Shown: positions 1 to 6,892 of the stretch, in pieces
How positions within the stretch are numbered: position 1 is the first letter of the stretch
Layout: every line of letters begins with the position of its first letter
Source of the DNA: Candidatus Termititenax sp.
GTDB lineage: Bacteria > Margulisbacteria > Riflemargulisbacteria > GWF2-35-9 > DYQY01
Direction of reading: 5' to 3'
Assembly (NCBI GenBank): GCA_020719045.1
Contig: DYQY01000025.1
Coordinates: 1-14,401, forward strand
DNA: 14,401 nt
Position numbers and translations under genes: made by a program
The notes under the pieces: generated by a model
The model's input: only the letters and a program-made list of their open reading frames with translations
Told to the model about the DNA's origin: nothing
Database searches by the model: none

Positions 1-644
1 CTAGGTATAACCCAGGAGACAAAGCATCTGACTTTATTGCTATTTTTAGCTTAGGATTTATACCTTTAACAAACAAAGAAGAAAAGCCTATCGTTGAAAA
101 AAAAGAAGAATTAATTATAGCTAAACAAGAAACTATTCCTGAAAAACAAGAAAAACCAAAAGAGCTTGTAGTTGTAGTTGAGGAAGAGAAGAAAGCTGAA
201 ATTGTTCCAACAATTAAGGATGAACCAAAAACTATAATTGAAGAGCCAAAAATTGAAGAAACTAAACAAGAAACACCAACGACAATAATAACAACAAAAA
301 AAGAAACCAAAATGGTTTTTGATAATGATAAAAGAATTGTTTTAGACCGTTTTTTCTACAACAGTTCTTTTATCGGTGTACCAGGCGAGGAATCAATTAA
401 AAAAGCTGAACAAATTTTACAACAAAACCCTGAGTTAAAAGCCTTAATTACTGGTTATGCCAACGAGCATGAAGAAATAAAAGAACTGGCACTAAAAAGA
501 GCAGAAAACGTTAAACAAGTGTTAATTAAGAACAACAACATTACTGCAAATAGAGTTAGCACTAACTCTGGAGGAACTAAGCCAGAAACAGACAATAACT
601 ATCTAAATAGACGTGTTGAAATTAATTTTTATACTGAAAAATAA
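1..644 (+). CDS. OmpA-family outer-membrane/peptidoglycan-binding protein, 3' part
   Basis: The gene is cut by the left edge of the window; the reading frame is open from base 3, so the ATG at 312 is internal. The visible protein (about 213 residues) starts with a short stretch ending FSLGFIPL, which resembles the last strand of an outer-membrane barrel. A Lys/Glu/Pro/Val-rich linker of about 80 residues follows (about 24-103). An OmpA C-terminal domain comes last, with a GYAN...LALKRAENVKQVL core and a closing NRRVEI motif. Such domains anchor the outer membrane to peptidoglycan non-covalently. The RA arginine that contacts diaminopimelate is kept, but the usual Asp of the GHTD motif is Asn (GYAN), and the segment between the two is about three residues shorter. 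The low-complexity charged linker would span the periplasm. OmpA family assignment is firm; the barrel part is inferred from a fragment. Confidence 0.85.
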   Translation, partial: RYNPGDKASDFIAIFSLGFIPLTNKEEKPIVEKKEELIIAKQETIPEKQEKPKELVVVVEEEKKAEIVPTIKDEPKTIIEEPKIEETKQETPTTIITTKKETKMVFDNDKRIVLDRFFYNSSFIGVPGEESIKKAEQILQQNPELKALITGYANEHEEIKELALKRAENVKQVLIKNNNITANRVSTNSGGTKPETDNNYLNRRVEINFYTEK

Positions 645-651
645 ACAAATA

Positions 652-677
652 GAAAGTCCCTCTTCCGAGGGACTTTC
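652..677. terminator. Shared hairpin terminator between ompA-like gene and htpG
   Basis: A perfect 11-bp stem (GAAAGTCCCTC paired with GAGGGACTTTC) encloses a TTCC tetraloop. It begins 7 bp after the plus-strand stop at 644 and ends 8 bp before the minus-strand htpG stop at 686. Read on the minus strand, the stem is followed by a T-rich run (TATTTGTTTATTTT), so it is a good intrinsic terminator for htpG. On the plus strand the tail is poor in T, so termination of the ompA-like gene there is less certain. Confidence 0.85.
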
Positions 678-685
678 AGTAATAT

Positions 686-2599
686 CTATAAACCTTTTAA
701 CATCAATTCTGTAATCTTCTTTGTAAACGCAACTGGGTCTTGTAACTTATCACCTTCGGCAATTAATGCTTGCTGATAAATAAGGTCTGTATAGTCTTTA
801 ACTAGCTCAGAGTTATTGTTTGACTCATACTCTTTCTTTAATACTTGAATTAACTTGTGCTCAGAATTAAGTTCTAAAATTTTCTTCTGAACTGGCATAG
901 ATTGCCCCATCGCTTTAAACATCTGTTCCATATTCTTCGTAATAGAATATTGATCATTTACTAAACAGCTTACGCTATTAGTTAATCTACTAGAAAAACG
1001 AACTTCTTTAACATTAGCAGAAAGTTCTTTTGTCATATATCCTAGTAAATCCTTATACTCTTCTTTTTTATTATCTAACTCTTTCTTTTCGCTCTCATCA
1101 GCGATGTCTACATCACCTTTATCAACCGCAACTAACTTCTTACCCTGATACTCTAAGAGAGAACTTACTACCCAATCATCTACTGGGTCTGTCATAACCA
1201 AAACCTCATAACCTTTTTTATTAAAAGCTTCTAAAACTGGTAACTTCATAGCTTCTTCTTCACTATTAGCTAATAGGTAATAAATATCCTTTTGGTCTGC
1301 TGGCATATCTACAACATATTGGCTTAACCCTTTAAAGGCATTACCAGATTTTGTTGTTTTAAAAATCGTTAAGTCAGACAATGTATCTTTATTCTCGTCA
1401 TCATGATGAATACCTTCTTTAAGTACTGCACCAAACTCTTTATAGAACTTACAATATTCATCAAACTCTTTATCCTTAAGTTGCTTAAGCGTATTCAAAA
1501 TCTTCTTTACAACACCCTTTTTAATCTTCTCTAAATGCTTATCCTGTTGAAGTATCTCCCTTGAAACATTAAGCGGCAAATCGCCTGAATCAACAACGCC
1601 CTTAATGAATCTTAAGTACTCTGGAACAATGTTGGCATAGTCATCCATAATAAAAACTCTTTTTACATATAGTTGAATACCCTTTTTATCCTCGTGATGG
1701 TACATGTTTAATGGTGACTTTGCTGGAATATACAATAGTGCTCTAAACTCTATTGTCCCTTCAGCTTTATAATGAATTACTTTAAAAGGATCATTATAGT
1801 CATGCGAAAGATGCTTATAAAACTCATTGTATTCTTCTTTCGTAACATCTGAAGCTGACTTAACCCAAATTGCTTTTCTGGAATTAAGCTCTTCCTCTTC
1901 AACAACTTCTTTTGGTGTAGCATCATAATCTCTGTCACCATCATCTTTAAGTGGATACTCATTTCTTTTTATATCCATCACAATTGGATGTTCAACGAAA
2001 TCAGAATACCGTTTAACTATCTGTTTGATTTCATACTCTTCTAAATATGTTTTATCGTCTTTCTTTAAAAAAAGCACTACCTCTGTCCCAGCTTCAGCCT
2101 TGTCAGCATCTTCTAATTCAAAGCCACCTTCACCTTGTGAAATCCATTTATAAGCTTTGTCTTCTCCAACTTTCTTGGAAATAACCTCAATCTTGTCAGC
2201 AACCATGAATGCTGAATAAAAACCAACACCAAACTGACCAATCAAGTCTATATTGCTATCTTTCTCGGCCTTTATGTTTTCTAAAAAGTTCTTTGTTCCA
2301 GACCTTGCGATAGTCCCCAAATTATCCACCAACTCTTCTTTGCTCATTCCAATACCGTTATCAGAAATGGTTAGTAACATTTTCTTTTCATCTCTATCAA
2401 TCTTAATCTTGTAAGAATCTAGACCCAAAGATGAATCAGTTAATGACTGAAACTTTCTCTTATCAATAGCATCAGATGCATTCGAAATAAGCTCACGAAG
2501 AAATATATCCTTATGTGAATAAAGCGAGTGAATTACTAAATCCAATAGCTGTTTAACTTCTGTTTTAAATTCAAATTTCTCTGTTGTTTTGTCTGACAT
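686..2599 (-). CDS. htpG: Molecular chaperone HtpG (bacterial Hsp90)
   Basis: Cytoplasmic ATP-dependent chaperone that remodels client proteins as a homodimer. At 637 residues it is close to the E. coli protein (about 624). The N-terminal GHKL ATPase domain shows the full set of motifs: RELISNASDA with E36, N40 and D43; DNGIGM at 80-85; the lid GTIARSGT at 95-102; and GQFGVGFYSAF from 121. The middle domain carries NVSRE with R347, the arginine that reaches the ATP gamma-phosphate. A C-terminal dimerisation domain follows, without the eukaryotic MEEVD tail. The start is fixed by a strong GGAGG (2607-2611) placed 7 nt before the ATG at 2599; an out-of-frame ATG lies 4 nt upstream. The gene is a single unit, with its own promoter and a hairpin terminator. 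No heat-shock operator could be recognised upstream. Confidence 0.98.
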   Translation of the reverse strand: MSDKTTEKFEFKTEVKQLLDLVIHSLYSHKDIFLRELISNASDAIDKRKFQSLTDSSLGLDSYKIKIDRDEKKMLLTISDNGIGMSKEELVDNLGTIARSGTKNFLENIKAEKDSNIDLIGQFGVGFYSAFMVADKIEVISKKVGEDKAYKWISQGEGGFELEDADKAEAGTEVVLFLKKDDKTYLEEYEIKQIVKRYSDFVEHPIVMDIKRNEYPLKDDGDRDYDATPKEVVEEEELNSRKAIWVKSASDVTKEEYNEFYKHLSHDYNDPFKVIHYKAEGTIEFRALLYIPAKSPLNMYHHEDKKGIQLYVKRVFIMDDYANIVPEYLRFIKGVVDSGDLPLNVSREILQQDKHLEKIKKGVVKKILNTLKQLKDKEFDEYCKFYKEFGAVLKEGIHHDDENKDTLSDLTIFKTTKSGNAFKGLSQYVVDMPADQKDIYYLLANSEEEAMKLPVLEAFNKKGYEVLVMTDPVDDWVVSSLLEYQGKKLVAVDKGDVDIADESEKKELDNKKEEYKDLLGYMTKELSANVKEVRFSSRLTNSVSCLVNDQYSITKNMEQMFKAMGQSMPVQKKILELNSEHKLIQVLKKEYESNNNSELVKDYTDLIYQQALIAEGDKLQDPVAFTKKITELMLKGL

Positions 2600-2633
2600 T
2601 CATTAACCTCCGTATATTTAATAACTATAAAAA

Positions 2634-2662
2634 ATTATACGACCTATAGAAATTTGAAGCAA
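2634..2662 (-). promoter_or_regulatory. Sigma70-type promoter of htpG
   Basis: On the minus strand, TTGCTT (2657-2662) and a perfect TATAAT (2634-2639) are separated by 17 bp. Transcription would start near 2627, leaving a leader of about 27 nt that holds the GGAGG ribosome site. There is no obvious CIRCE inverted repeat or sigma32-type element, so heat control, if present, works in another way. Confidence 0.7.
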
Positions 2663-2672
2663 CCACAACCTA

Positions 2673-2701
2673 TTGATAAGTTCGCATCAAATTGGTACTA
2701 T
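2673..2701 (+). promoter_or_regulatory. Sigma70-type promoter of the rhodanese gene
   Basis: TTGATA (2673-2678) and TACTAT (2696-2701) are separated by 17 bp. The expected transcription start near 2708 leaves a very short leader with an AGGGG ribosome site at 2710-2714 and the ATG at 2721. It is back to back with the htpG promoter, with only 10 bp between the two -35 boxes, so the two could affect each other. Confidence 0.5.
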
Positions 2702-2720
2702 CTAGGTAAAGGGGTAATTT

Positions 2721-3173
2721 ATGGATTTTTTCTTTTTTATTAATACAATTCTTATTACTGTCTTCGGTATTCTTACCGTCAAACTAGTATTAGAATATAA
2801 AATGAATATCTCCAGAAACACAAAATCATCAAACAACAAACCTCGATATGGTTTCATTTCTCCTTCTGCAACATACAATCTACTTTATAAATCAGATTCT
2901 GGTGATGAATATATTGTTATTGACATTCGAAGTGAAAATGAGTTTTTGCGTGGTCACATAAGAAATGCAATAAACATGCCTATACGTAACTTCAAAAATT
3001 CTTCACTACTAAAAGACCTCAACAAAAATGAATCCTATATTTTATGCGGTCAACGCCACTCAAGCTCTCAAAAAGCAATGGAAGTAATGAAACTATTTAG
3101 TTTTATGCGAGTCTACTGCATGACCGGTGGAATGATTGAATGGAATCTGCACGACTATCCTACTGAGAAATAA
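2721..3173 (+). CDS. Membrane-anchored single-domain rhodanese
   Basis: The 150-residue protein has an N-terminal hydrophobic helix (about 3-25) and then one rhodanese domain. The domain shows VIDIRSENEFLRGHIRNAINMP (residues 66-87; the CH2A/CH2B region of the family) and an active-site loop starting at C109 (LCGQRHSSS). It closes with the usual GGMIEW turn. Rhodanese cysteines carry a persulfide and move sulfane sulfur between donors and acceptors. The membrane anchor suggests work at the inner membrane, with unresolved side. The start is supported by AGGGG 6 nt upstream. The 3' end overlaps the convergent hydrolase gene by 14 bp. Its substrate and partner are unknown; the nearby hydrogenase maturation locus also handles sulfur, but nothing links them directly. 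Confidence 0.88.
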   Translation: MDFFFFINTILITVFGILTVKLVLEYKMNISRNTKSSNNKPRYGFISPSATYNLLYKSDSGDEYIVIDIRSENEFLRGHIRNAINMPIRNFKNSSLLKDLNKNESYILCGQRHSSSQKAMEVMKLFSFMRVYCMTGGMIEWNLHDYPTEK

Positions 3174-3834
3174 CTTTCGGACTAATTATTCCTTCAAACC
3201 AATCCAAAATATCTCCACAAACCTTAGTCTTTGGCAACTTGTCGACCTCCCAGAAAGTCACATCATAGCCTTTATCAAGAATCCTTCTTGAATCCCATTT
3301 AGCATGTTTTGCAGATATTTCTTCCTCAAGTAGCCCATGAACAAACAGATACGGCAAACAGTTATTCTCATCTTTGCATCTTACTATATCTGAGCTCAAG
3401 GAGCTAATAACTACCCCAGTAAAATTACATAAAGCAACAAATCTGTTCTTTTCACCAACAGCTAAATTTAATGCAAAAAAGCCACTCTCCGATACCCCAT
3501 TAAGAAGTATTTTCATCCTGCCATAATCCCTGGAAATAATACTTATTATCCTAACTATTCTTTCCTCATCTTCCTTTGTCCAAACACTACTTTTTAGTGA
3601 TTCTGGTGCAATTACTAAATAGTTACGTCTTCTTGCCTGTTCATACCAAAAATCTATAGCCTTCTTCCTATCCATTTGCCTGTCACTAAGAACCAAAATC
3701 ATCTTATCGCCTAGTTTTGGTGGCACGTATAGTCCATAATTAATCCCTTGCTCATTAAGCTCATACTTACCTTCTGGTAACTGAAAAGCAAAACAAAAAG
3801 AAATAATTAATAATAAAAACAAAGTTTTCTTCAT
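3160..3834 (-). CDS. Exported alpha/beta-hydrolase-fold protein, possibly inactive
   Basis: The 224-residue protein starts with a signal peptide (MKK, then hydrophobic LFLLLIISFCFA, likely cut after about residue 16). The body looks like the small esterase/PHB-depolymerase branch of the alpha/beta hydrolases: ILVLSD near 46, an LVIAPES strand near 73, and a nucleophile elbow GVSESG with S115. A LFVHGLLEEE segment sits where the catalytic acid normally follows. The third catalytic residue is the odd part: before the closing ILDWFEG helix the family has a GGH-type turn, but here the stretch reads DKLPKTKVCGD with no His. It may be a pseudoenzyme or use another residue. No strong Shine-Dalgarno lies close to the ATG. 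It follows the 112-residue gene on the same strand, 90 bp downstream, with a hairpin in between. Fold assignment is moderately sure; function is unknown. Confidence 0.65.
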   Translation of the reverse strand: MKKTLFLLLIISFCFAFQLPEGKYELNEQGINYGLYVPPKLGDKMILVLSDRQMDRKKAIDFWYEQARRRNYLVIAPESLKSSVWTKEDEERIVRIISIISRDYGRMKILLNGVSESGFFALNLAVGEKNRFVALCNFTGVVISSLSSDIVRCKDENNCLPYLFVHGLLEEEISAKHAKWDSRRILDKGYDVTFWEVDKLPKTKVCGDILDWFEGIISPKVISQ

Positions 3835-3853
3835 ACCTATAAAATTACCTCAT

Positions 3854-3883
3854 AAAGAACATACCAACAAGTACATGTTCTTT
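3854..3883. repeat. Perfect inverted repeat (9-bp arms) between two minus-strand genes
   Basis: AAAGAACAT (3854-3862) and ATGTTCTTT (3875-3883) flank a 12-nt loop. There is no T run after it on either strand, so it is not a standard terminator. It lies 20 bp before the hydrolase start on the minus strand and could be a protein-binding operator or an RNA hairpin in the leader. Confidence 0.45.
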
Positions 3884-3924
3884 CAACAAAATCAATAATG
3901 ATATTTATGGAATCTAGTTAATAA

Positions 3925-4263
3925 CTAAAATGACTGTAAGGTTTTTATATCTTTTAACTTATAAGCCTTTTCTATTTTAAGCATTACTTGTTTATTTCTT
4001 AAACGTGTTTTCTTATCTCCTGCTTTGACTGGGTCATATTTTTTCTTAAGCTCAGCATAAAGCTTATTAATATCTACTTTAACCTTTTTCTCTGGTTGCT
4101 TTGCTTTTTCTGCTTCAACAATATCGGTCTCGGCAGGTTCCTCTTCAAAAACTTCTTTTGGTAATGAACGATGATACATAATTGCAAGGATTGTAGCTGG
4201 CACTAATATACTTAGCAAAACTAAATACTGTGTTAATAACTCTTTTGTAATCTCAGGCAACAT
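3925..4263 (-). CDS. Small single-pass membrane protein, function unknown
   Basis: I do not recognise this 112-residue protein. It has one hydrophobic helix at about residues 12-30, then an acidic stretch (EVFEEEPAETDIVEAE). The C-terminal half is Lys-rich and probably helical or coiled (VDINKLYAELKKKYDP, and a KKTRLRNKQ segment). The likely layout is a short outside or periplasmic N-terminus and a charged cytoplasmic tail, by the positive-inside rule. No ribosome site precedes the ATG at 4263. Instead a TATAAT ends 6 nt before it, so the mRNA may be leaderless. It is divergent from hydG and upstream of the exported hydrolase gene, with which it could be cotranscribed. Composition and orientation support a real gene; nothing in it points to a reaction. 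Confidence 0.7.
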   Translation of the reverse strand: MLPEITKELLTQYLVLLSILVPATILAIMYHRSLPKEVFEEEPAETDIVEAEKAKQPEKKVKVDINKLYAELKKKYDPVKAGDKKTRLRNKQVMLKIEKAYKLKDIKTLQSF

Positions 4264-4269
4264 AACTGT

Positions 4270-4299
4270 ATTATACCGTTCACTAGTTCACTTGTTCAA
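4270..4299 (-). promoter_or_regulatory. Promoter of the small membrane protein gene, leaderless layout
   Basis: On the minus strand, TTGAAC (4294-4299) and a perfect TATAAT (4270-4275) are 18 bp apart. The -10 box ends 6 nt before the ATG at 4263, so transcription should start at or next to the A of the start codon. The -35 box sits inside the octamer repeat at 4278-4309. Confidence 0.55.
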
Positions 4300-4309
4300 T
4301 AGTTCATTA
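4278..4309 (+). repeat. Four tandem 8-bp repeats (GTTCANTW-like)
   Basis: Four head-to-tail octamers read GTTCACTA, GTTCACTT, GTTCAATA and GTTCATTA, followed by a degenerate GTAGTTGA. All four keep GTTCA. The array fills the -35 and spacer region of the minus-strand promoter and lies between two divergent genes. Octamer arrays can change copy number by replication slippage, which here would alter the promoter. Confidence 0.75.
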
Positions 4310-4364
4310 GTAGTTGAAAAAATCAGAACAACAAAAGCGTAACGAAATAATAGTAATCAATCGT

Positions 4365-4393
4365 TTGATAATGTTTAACAAAAGTATTAATAT
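4365..4393 (+). promoter_or_regulatory. Probable hydG promoter
   Basis: TTGATA (4365-4370) and TAATAT (4388-4393) are 17 bp apart. A start of transcription near 4400 would leave only about 4 nt before the ATG at 4404, and no Shine-Dalgarno is present. The -10 box is only a partial match, so this is a moderate call, supported by the same layout at other first genes in the window. Confidence 0.4.
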
Positions 4394-4403
4394 TAATTTC
4401 ACA

Positions 4404-5768
4404 ATGATAATTAATAATGAAAAAATACAAAATGCGCTTAACTACAAACCAACTCATTCCGAACTAGAAGAAATTCTATCAAAAAGCAAAAGATTAGAGA
4501 GGCTATCCATGCAAGAGGTCTCTGTTCTTCTCAATACCTACGATGATGGTGGCGTTAAGTCGATACTGCAAACAGCTAATTGGGTCAAAAACGAAATTTA
4601 CGGCAATAGACTGGTTATCTTCGCTCCATTATATATCTCCAATCTTTGTAACAATGACTGCACATATTGTGCCTTCCGTTGTACAAACACAAACATTGAA
4701 AGAAAAGCTCTATCTCAAGAAGAAATCTTAAAAGAAACTGAAGTACTTTTAAAAACAGGCCAAAAAAGAGTTTTACTTGTAGCTGGCGAATCTTATCCTA
4801 AAGAAGGAATAGATTATGTACTTAAAGCAATAGATACTGTTTACGCTGCCAGAGATGGAAAAAACAATATTAGAAGACTAAACGTTAATTTAGCTCCTCT
4901 TGAAGTAGAAGACTTTAAAAAACTTAAAAAACACGACATTGGAACCTATCAGCTATTTCAAGAAACTTATCATAAAGAGACATATGCAAAACTACATTTA
5001 AAAGGGCCAAAAAGTAACTATGACTACAGATTAACTGCTATTGACCGTGCATTTGAAGCTGGACTTGATGATGTAGGAATTGGTGTTCTCTTTGGATTAT
5101 ACGACCATAAGTATGAAGTACTTGCTCTCATCTCTCACATTGAATACTTAGAAGAAAAATTTGGAATGGGTCCACACACTATTTCTGTTCCAAGACTTGA
5201 ACCTGCAACAGGCTCAGAAATTGCTTCAACCCCTCCATACCCTGTTTCTGATGAAGACTTTAAGAAAATGATAGCTATCCTAAGACTTGCAGTCCCATAT
5301 ACTGGACTTATCCTAAGTACAAGAGAAACTGCTGAAATAAGAAGCGAAGCATTTGACCTAGGAATATCACAAATAAGTGCTGGAAGCAAAACTAATCCTG
5401 GTGGATACAATGATGTTGATAGTATGGAGCAATTCTCATTAGGCGACCATAGAAGCCTTGATGATGTTATCTATGATGTTTGTTTACATGGCTACATACC
5501 TTCGTTCTGCACTAGTTGTTACCGTTCTGGTCGTACAGGGCTAGACTTTATGGAATACGCTAAGCCAGGCGATATCAAGAAAAAGTGTTCACCAAATGCA
5601 CTTATTACTTTCCAAGAGTATCTAGAAGACTATGCCTCTCCAAAAACAAAAGCAATTGGCGAAAAAACTATAGCTAAAGGACTAGCAGATTTACCTGAGA
5701 AAATGAAAGAATTTACAATTAAATCAATTCAAAAAATTAAAAGTGGTGAAAGAGATATTTTCTGCTAA
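4404..5768 (+). CDS. hydG: [FeFe]-hydrogenase maturase HydG (radical SAM tyrosine lyase)
   Basis: HydG cleaves tyrosine to p-cresol and dehydroglycine and makes the Fe(CO)2(CN) cysteine synthon for the H-cluster. The radical SAM cluster motif CNNDCTYC (CX3CX2C) is at C82, C86 and C89. The HydG-specific C-terminal motif CX2CX22C is exact (C369, C372, C395, followed by SPNAL); it holds the second, five-iron cluster. I chose the ATG at 4404 (454 residues): the MIINNEKIQNALNY stretch matches where HydG proteins usually begin. The frame stays open upstream to a TTG at 4314, but the extra 30 residues look like translated intergenic DNA. No ribosome site precedes either candidate. The gene is separated from the other maturases by three unrelated minus-strand genes, and its TAA stop shares bases with the stop of the first of them (CTAA, 5765-5768). 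Confidence 0.96.
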   Translation: MIINNEKIQNALNYKPTHSELEEILSKSKRLERLSMQEVSVLLNTYDDGGVKSILQTANWVKNEIYGNRLVIFAPLYISNLCNNDCTYCAFRCTNTNIERKALSQEEILKETEVLLKTGQKRVLLVAGESYPKEGIDYVLKAIDTVYAARDGKNNIRRLNVNLAPLEVEDFKKLKKHDIGTYQLFQETYHKETYAKLHLKGPKSNYDYRLTAIDRAFEAGLDDVGIGVLFGLYDHKYEVLALISHIEYLEEKFGMGPHTISVPRLEPATGSEIASTPPYPVSDEDFKKMIAILRLAVPYTGLILSTRETAEIRSEAFDLGISQISAGSKTNPGGYNDVDSMEQFSLGDHRSLDDVIYDVCLHGYIPSFCTSCYRSGRTGLDFMEYAKPGDIKKKCSPNALITFQEYLEDYASPKTKAIGEKTIAKGLADLPEKMKEFTIKSIQKIKSGERDIFC

Positions 5769-6289
5769 ACCAAATCTTTTGATTTTGTATTCTTCTCCTT
5801 GCTCATAATCTGCCGAATTTCACTCTCATATTCAGGGTATTTAGTTATAAAAAACTTACATGCAAAGTGAACTGACACTTGAAAGCAGGTGGCATCTGAT
5901 TGATTAGCATGGTTCACTAATCTTGCCAACATATTCATAATACGTTTTGGACTACCATACCCCTGTCTATACACAGCATTTATTAACACATCCATTTTAT
6001 ATATTTCTAAGTGATTTAAGTACTTCCAGAATAAGTCTATTCGAGATGTTGGCGGAAGTGAGTCTATTATGTCTTTTATAGTTTTCTGAATGTTTACCTG
6101 GCTTTTTGAGTTTCTTATCTGCTTATACCATAAAAAAATATCATGTAATGCATTAGGGATAGAATACGGAACTTTATCATCTAGAAGACAAACCTCAAAC
6201 AACAAAGTATCATAGGCTGAATTATTCCAAAAAACGAATCCCTGTGCATCGAGCTTAAAATTCTTAAAAGCAATAACCTTACTATTCAT
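5765..6289 (-). CDS. Unknown family, paralogue 1 of a tandem triplet
   Basis: I do not recognise this 174-residue family. It shares with the next two genes an N-terminal MNxKxI...WN(H/N)xA(Y/F) motif, a central YLNHLEIYKMDVLI helix-like segment, and a C-terminal signature HANQSDATCFQVSVHFACKFF. The signature has two invariant cysteines nine positions apart (C135, C144), then YP. There is no signal peptide or membrane helix, so it is probably a soluble, largely helical cytoplasmic protein. It is closest to paralogue 2, with long identical DNA runs in the C-terminal part, which suggests recent duplication. Its ATG is 6 bp after the stop of paralogue 2 with no Shine-Dalgarno, so either translation is coupled or a GATAAA box (6295-6300) drives a leaderless mRNA. 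Its stop overlaps that of hydG. Confidence 0.85.
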   Translation of the reverse strand: MNSKVIAFKNFKLDAQGFVFWNNSAYDTLLFEVCLLDDKVPYSIPNALHDIFLWYKQIRNSKSQVNIQKTIKDIIDSLPPTSRIDLFWKYLNHLEIYKMDVLINAVYRQGYGSPKRIMNMLARLVNHANQSDATCFQVSVHFACKFFITKYPEYESEIRQIMSKEKNTKSKDLV

Positions 6290-6295
6290 ACTAAT

Positions 6296-6823
6296 TTATC
6301 GAGAATCCCATTGTTTGTAATAGTTTAGACTACCTCTAATCAAATGAATATTCCCAGCATGACTAGGGTAAACTTTAGCAAAAAACTTACAAGCAAAATT
6401 AACTGACACTTGAAAACAATCAGCATTTGACTGATTCGCATGGCTAACTAATTCACTTAATAAATCCATTATTACCTTAGGACCAATGTTTTTTTGCCGA
6501 TAAACAATATTTATCAAAAGCTCAAGCTTATATATGGCTAGATGATTTAAATATCCATAATCCTCTTCTTCCTCTGTAAGTGGTGGCAGTGTAGACAAGA
6601 TATCATTAACAACCTCTTGTGTCTGATCACTGTTTATCGTTAACAACCCATCATACATTTGCTGATACCTTAAAAATATCTGATGCAATTTTGGTGGAGG
6701 AATAAGTTCTTGCGGCCTATCAAGCCACTCAACTAAAGTATAATAGTCGTAAGCAGTGTGATTCCAAGCCACCCTTCCATCTTCAAAGTTAAATTCTCCT
6801 AATGAAATCATTTTATTATTCAT
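6296..6823 (-). CDS. Unknown family, paralogue 2 of a tandem triplet
   Basis: The 175-residue middle copy has the same plan as its neighbours: MNNKMISLGEF at the start, VAWNHTAYDYY near 18-28, YLNHLAIYKLELLI in the centre, and HANQSNADCFQVSVNFACKFF near the end with C136 and C145. An acidic EEEEDY patch precedes the YLNH segment; paralogue 3 has a different, longer insert there. No catalytic motif, signal peptide or membrane helix is visible. The conserved Trp, Asn, His and paired Cys could form a binding site, but this is a guess. A CGATAAATTTGC element lies directly before the ATG (GATAAA box 6829-6834, then 5 nt) and resembles the elements before the other two copies. The 69 bp between this gene and paralogue 3 hold no clear terminator. 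Confidence 0.85.
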   Translation of the reverse strand: MNNKMISLGEFNFEDGRVAWNHTAYDYYTLVEWLDRPQELIPPPKLHQIFLRYQQMYDGLLTINSDQTQEVVNDILSTLPPLTEEEEDYGYLNHLAIYKLELLINIVYRQKNIGPKVIMDLLSELVSHANQSNADCFQVSVNFACKFFAKVYPSHAGNIHLIRGSLNYYKQWDSR

Positions 6824-6892
6824 GCAAATTTATCGTACATCCCGGCATATATTCCCCATAATTTTAATAAAATATTGCAAAATTACATTCTA

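Noticed and set aside
4543-4731. Overlapping 62-residue frame inside hydG
   Set aside because: It lies wholly within a well-supported gene in another frame, has no ribosome site and no recognisable protein features.
6859-6885. Inverted repeat TAATTTT/AAAATTA between paralogues 2 and 3, as a terminator
   Set aside because: The stem is only AT pairs with a 13-nt loop and no T run follows, so it is weak and likely due to base composition.
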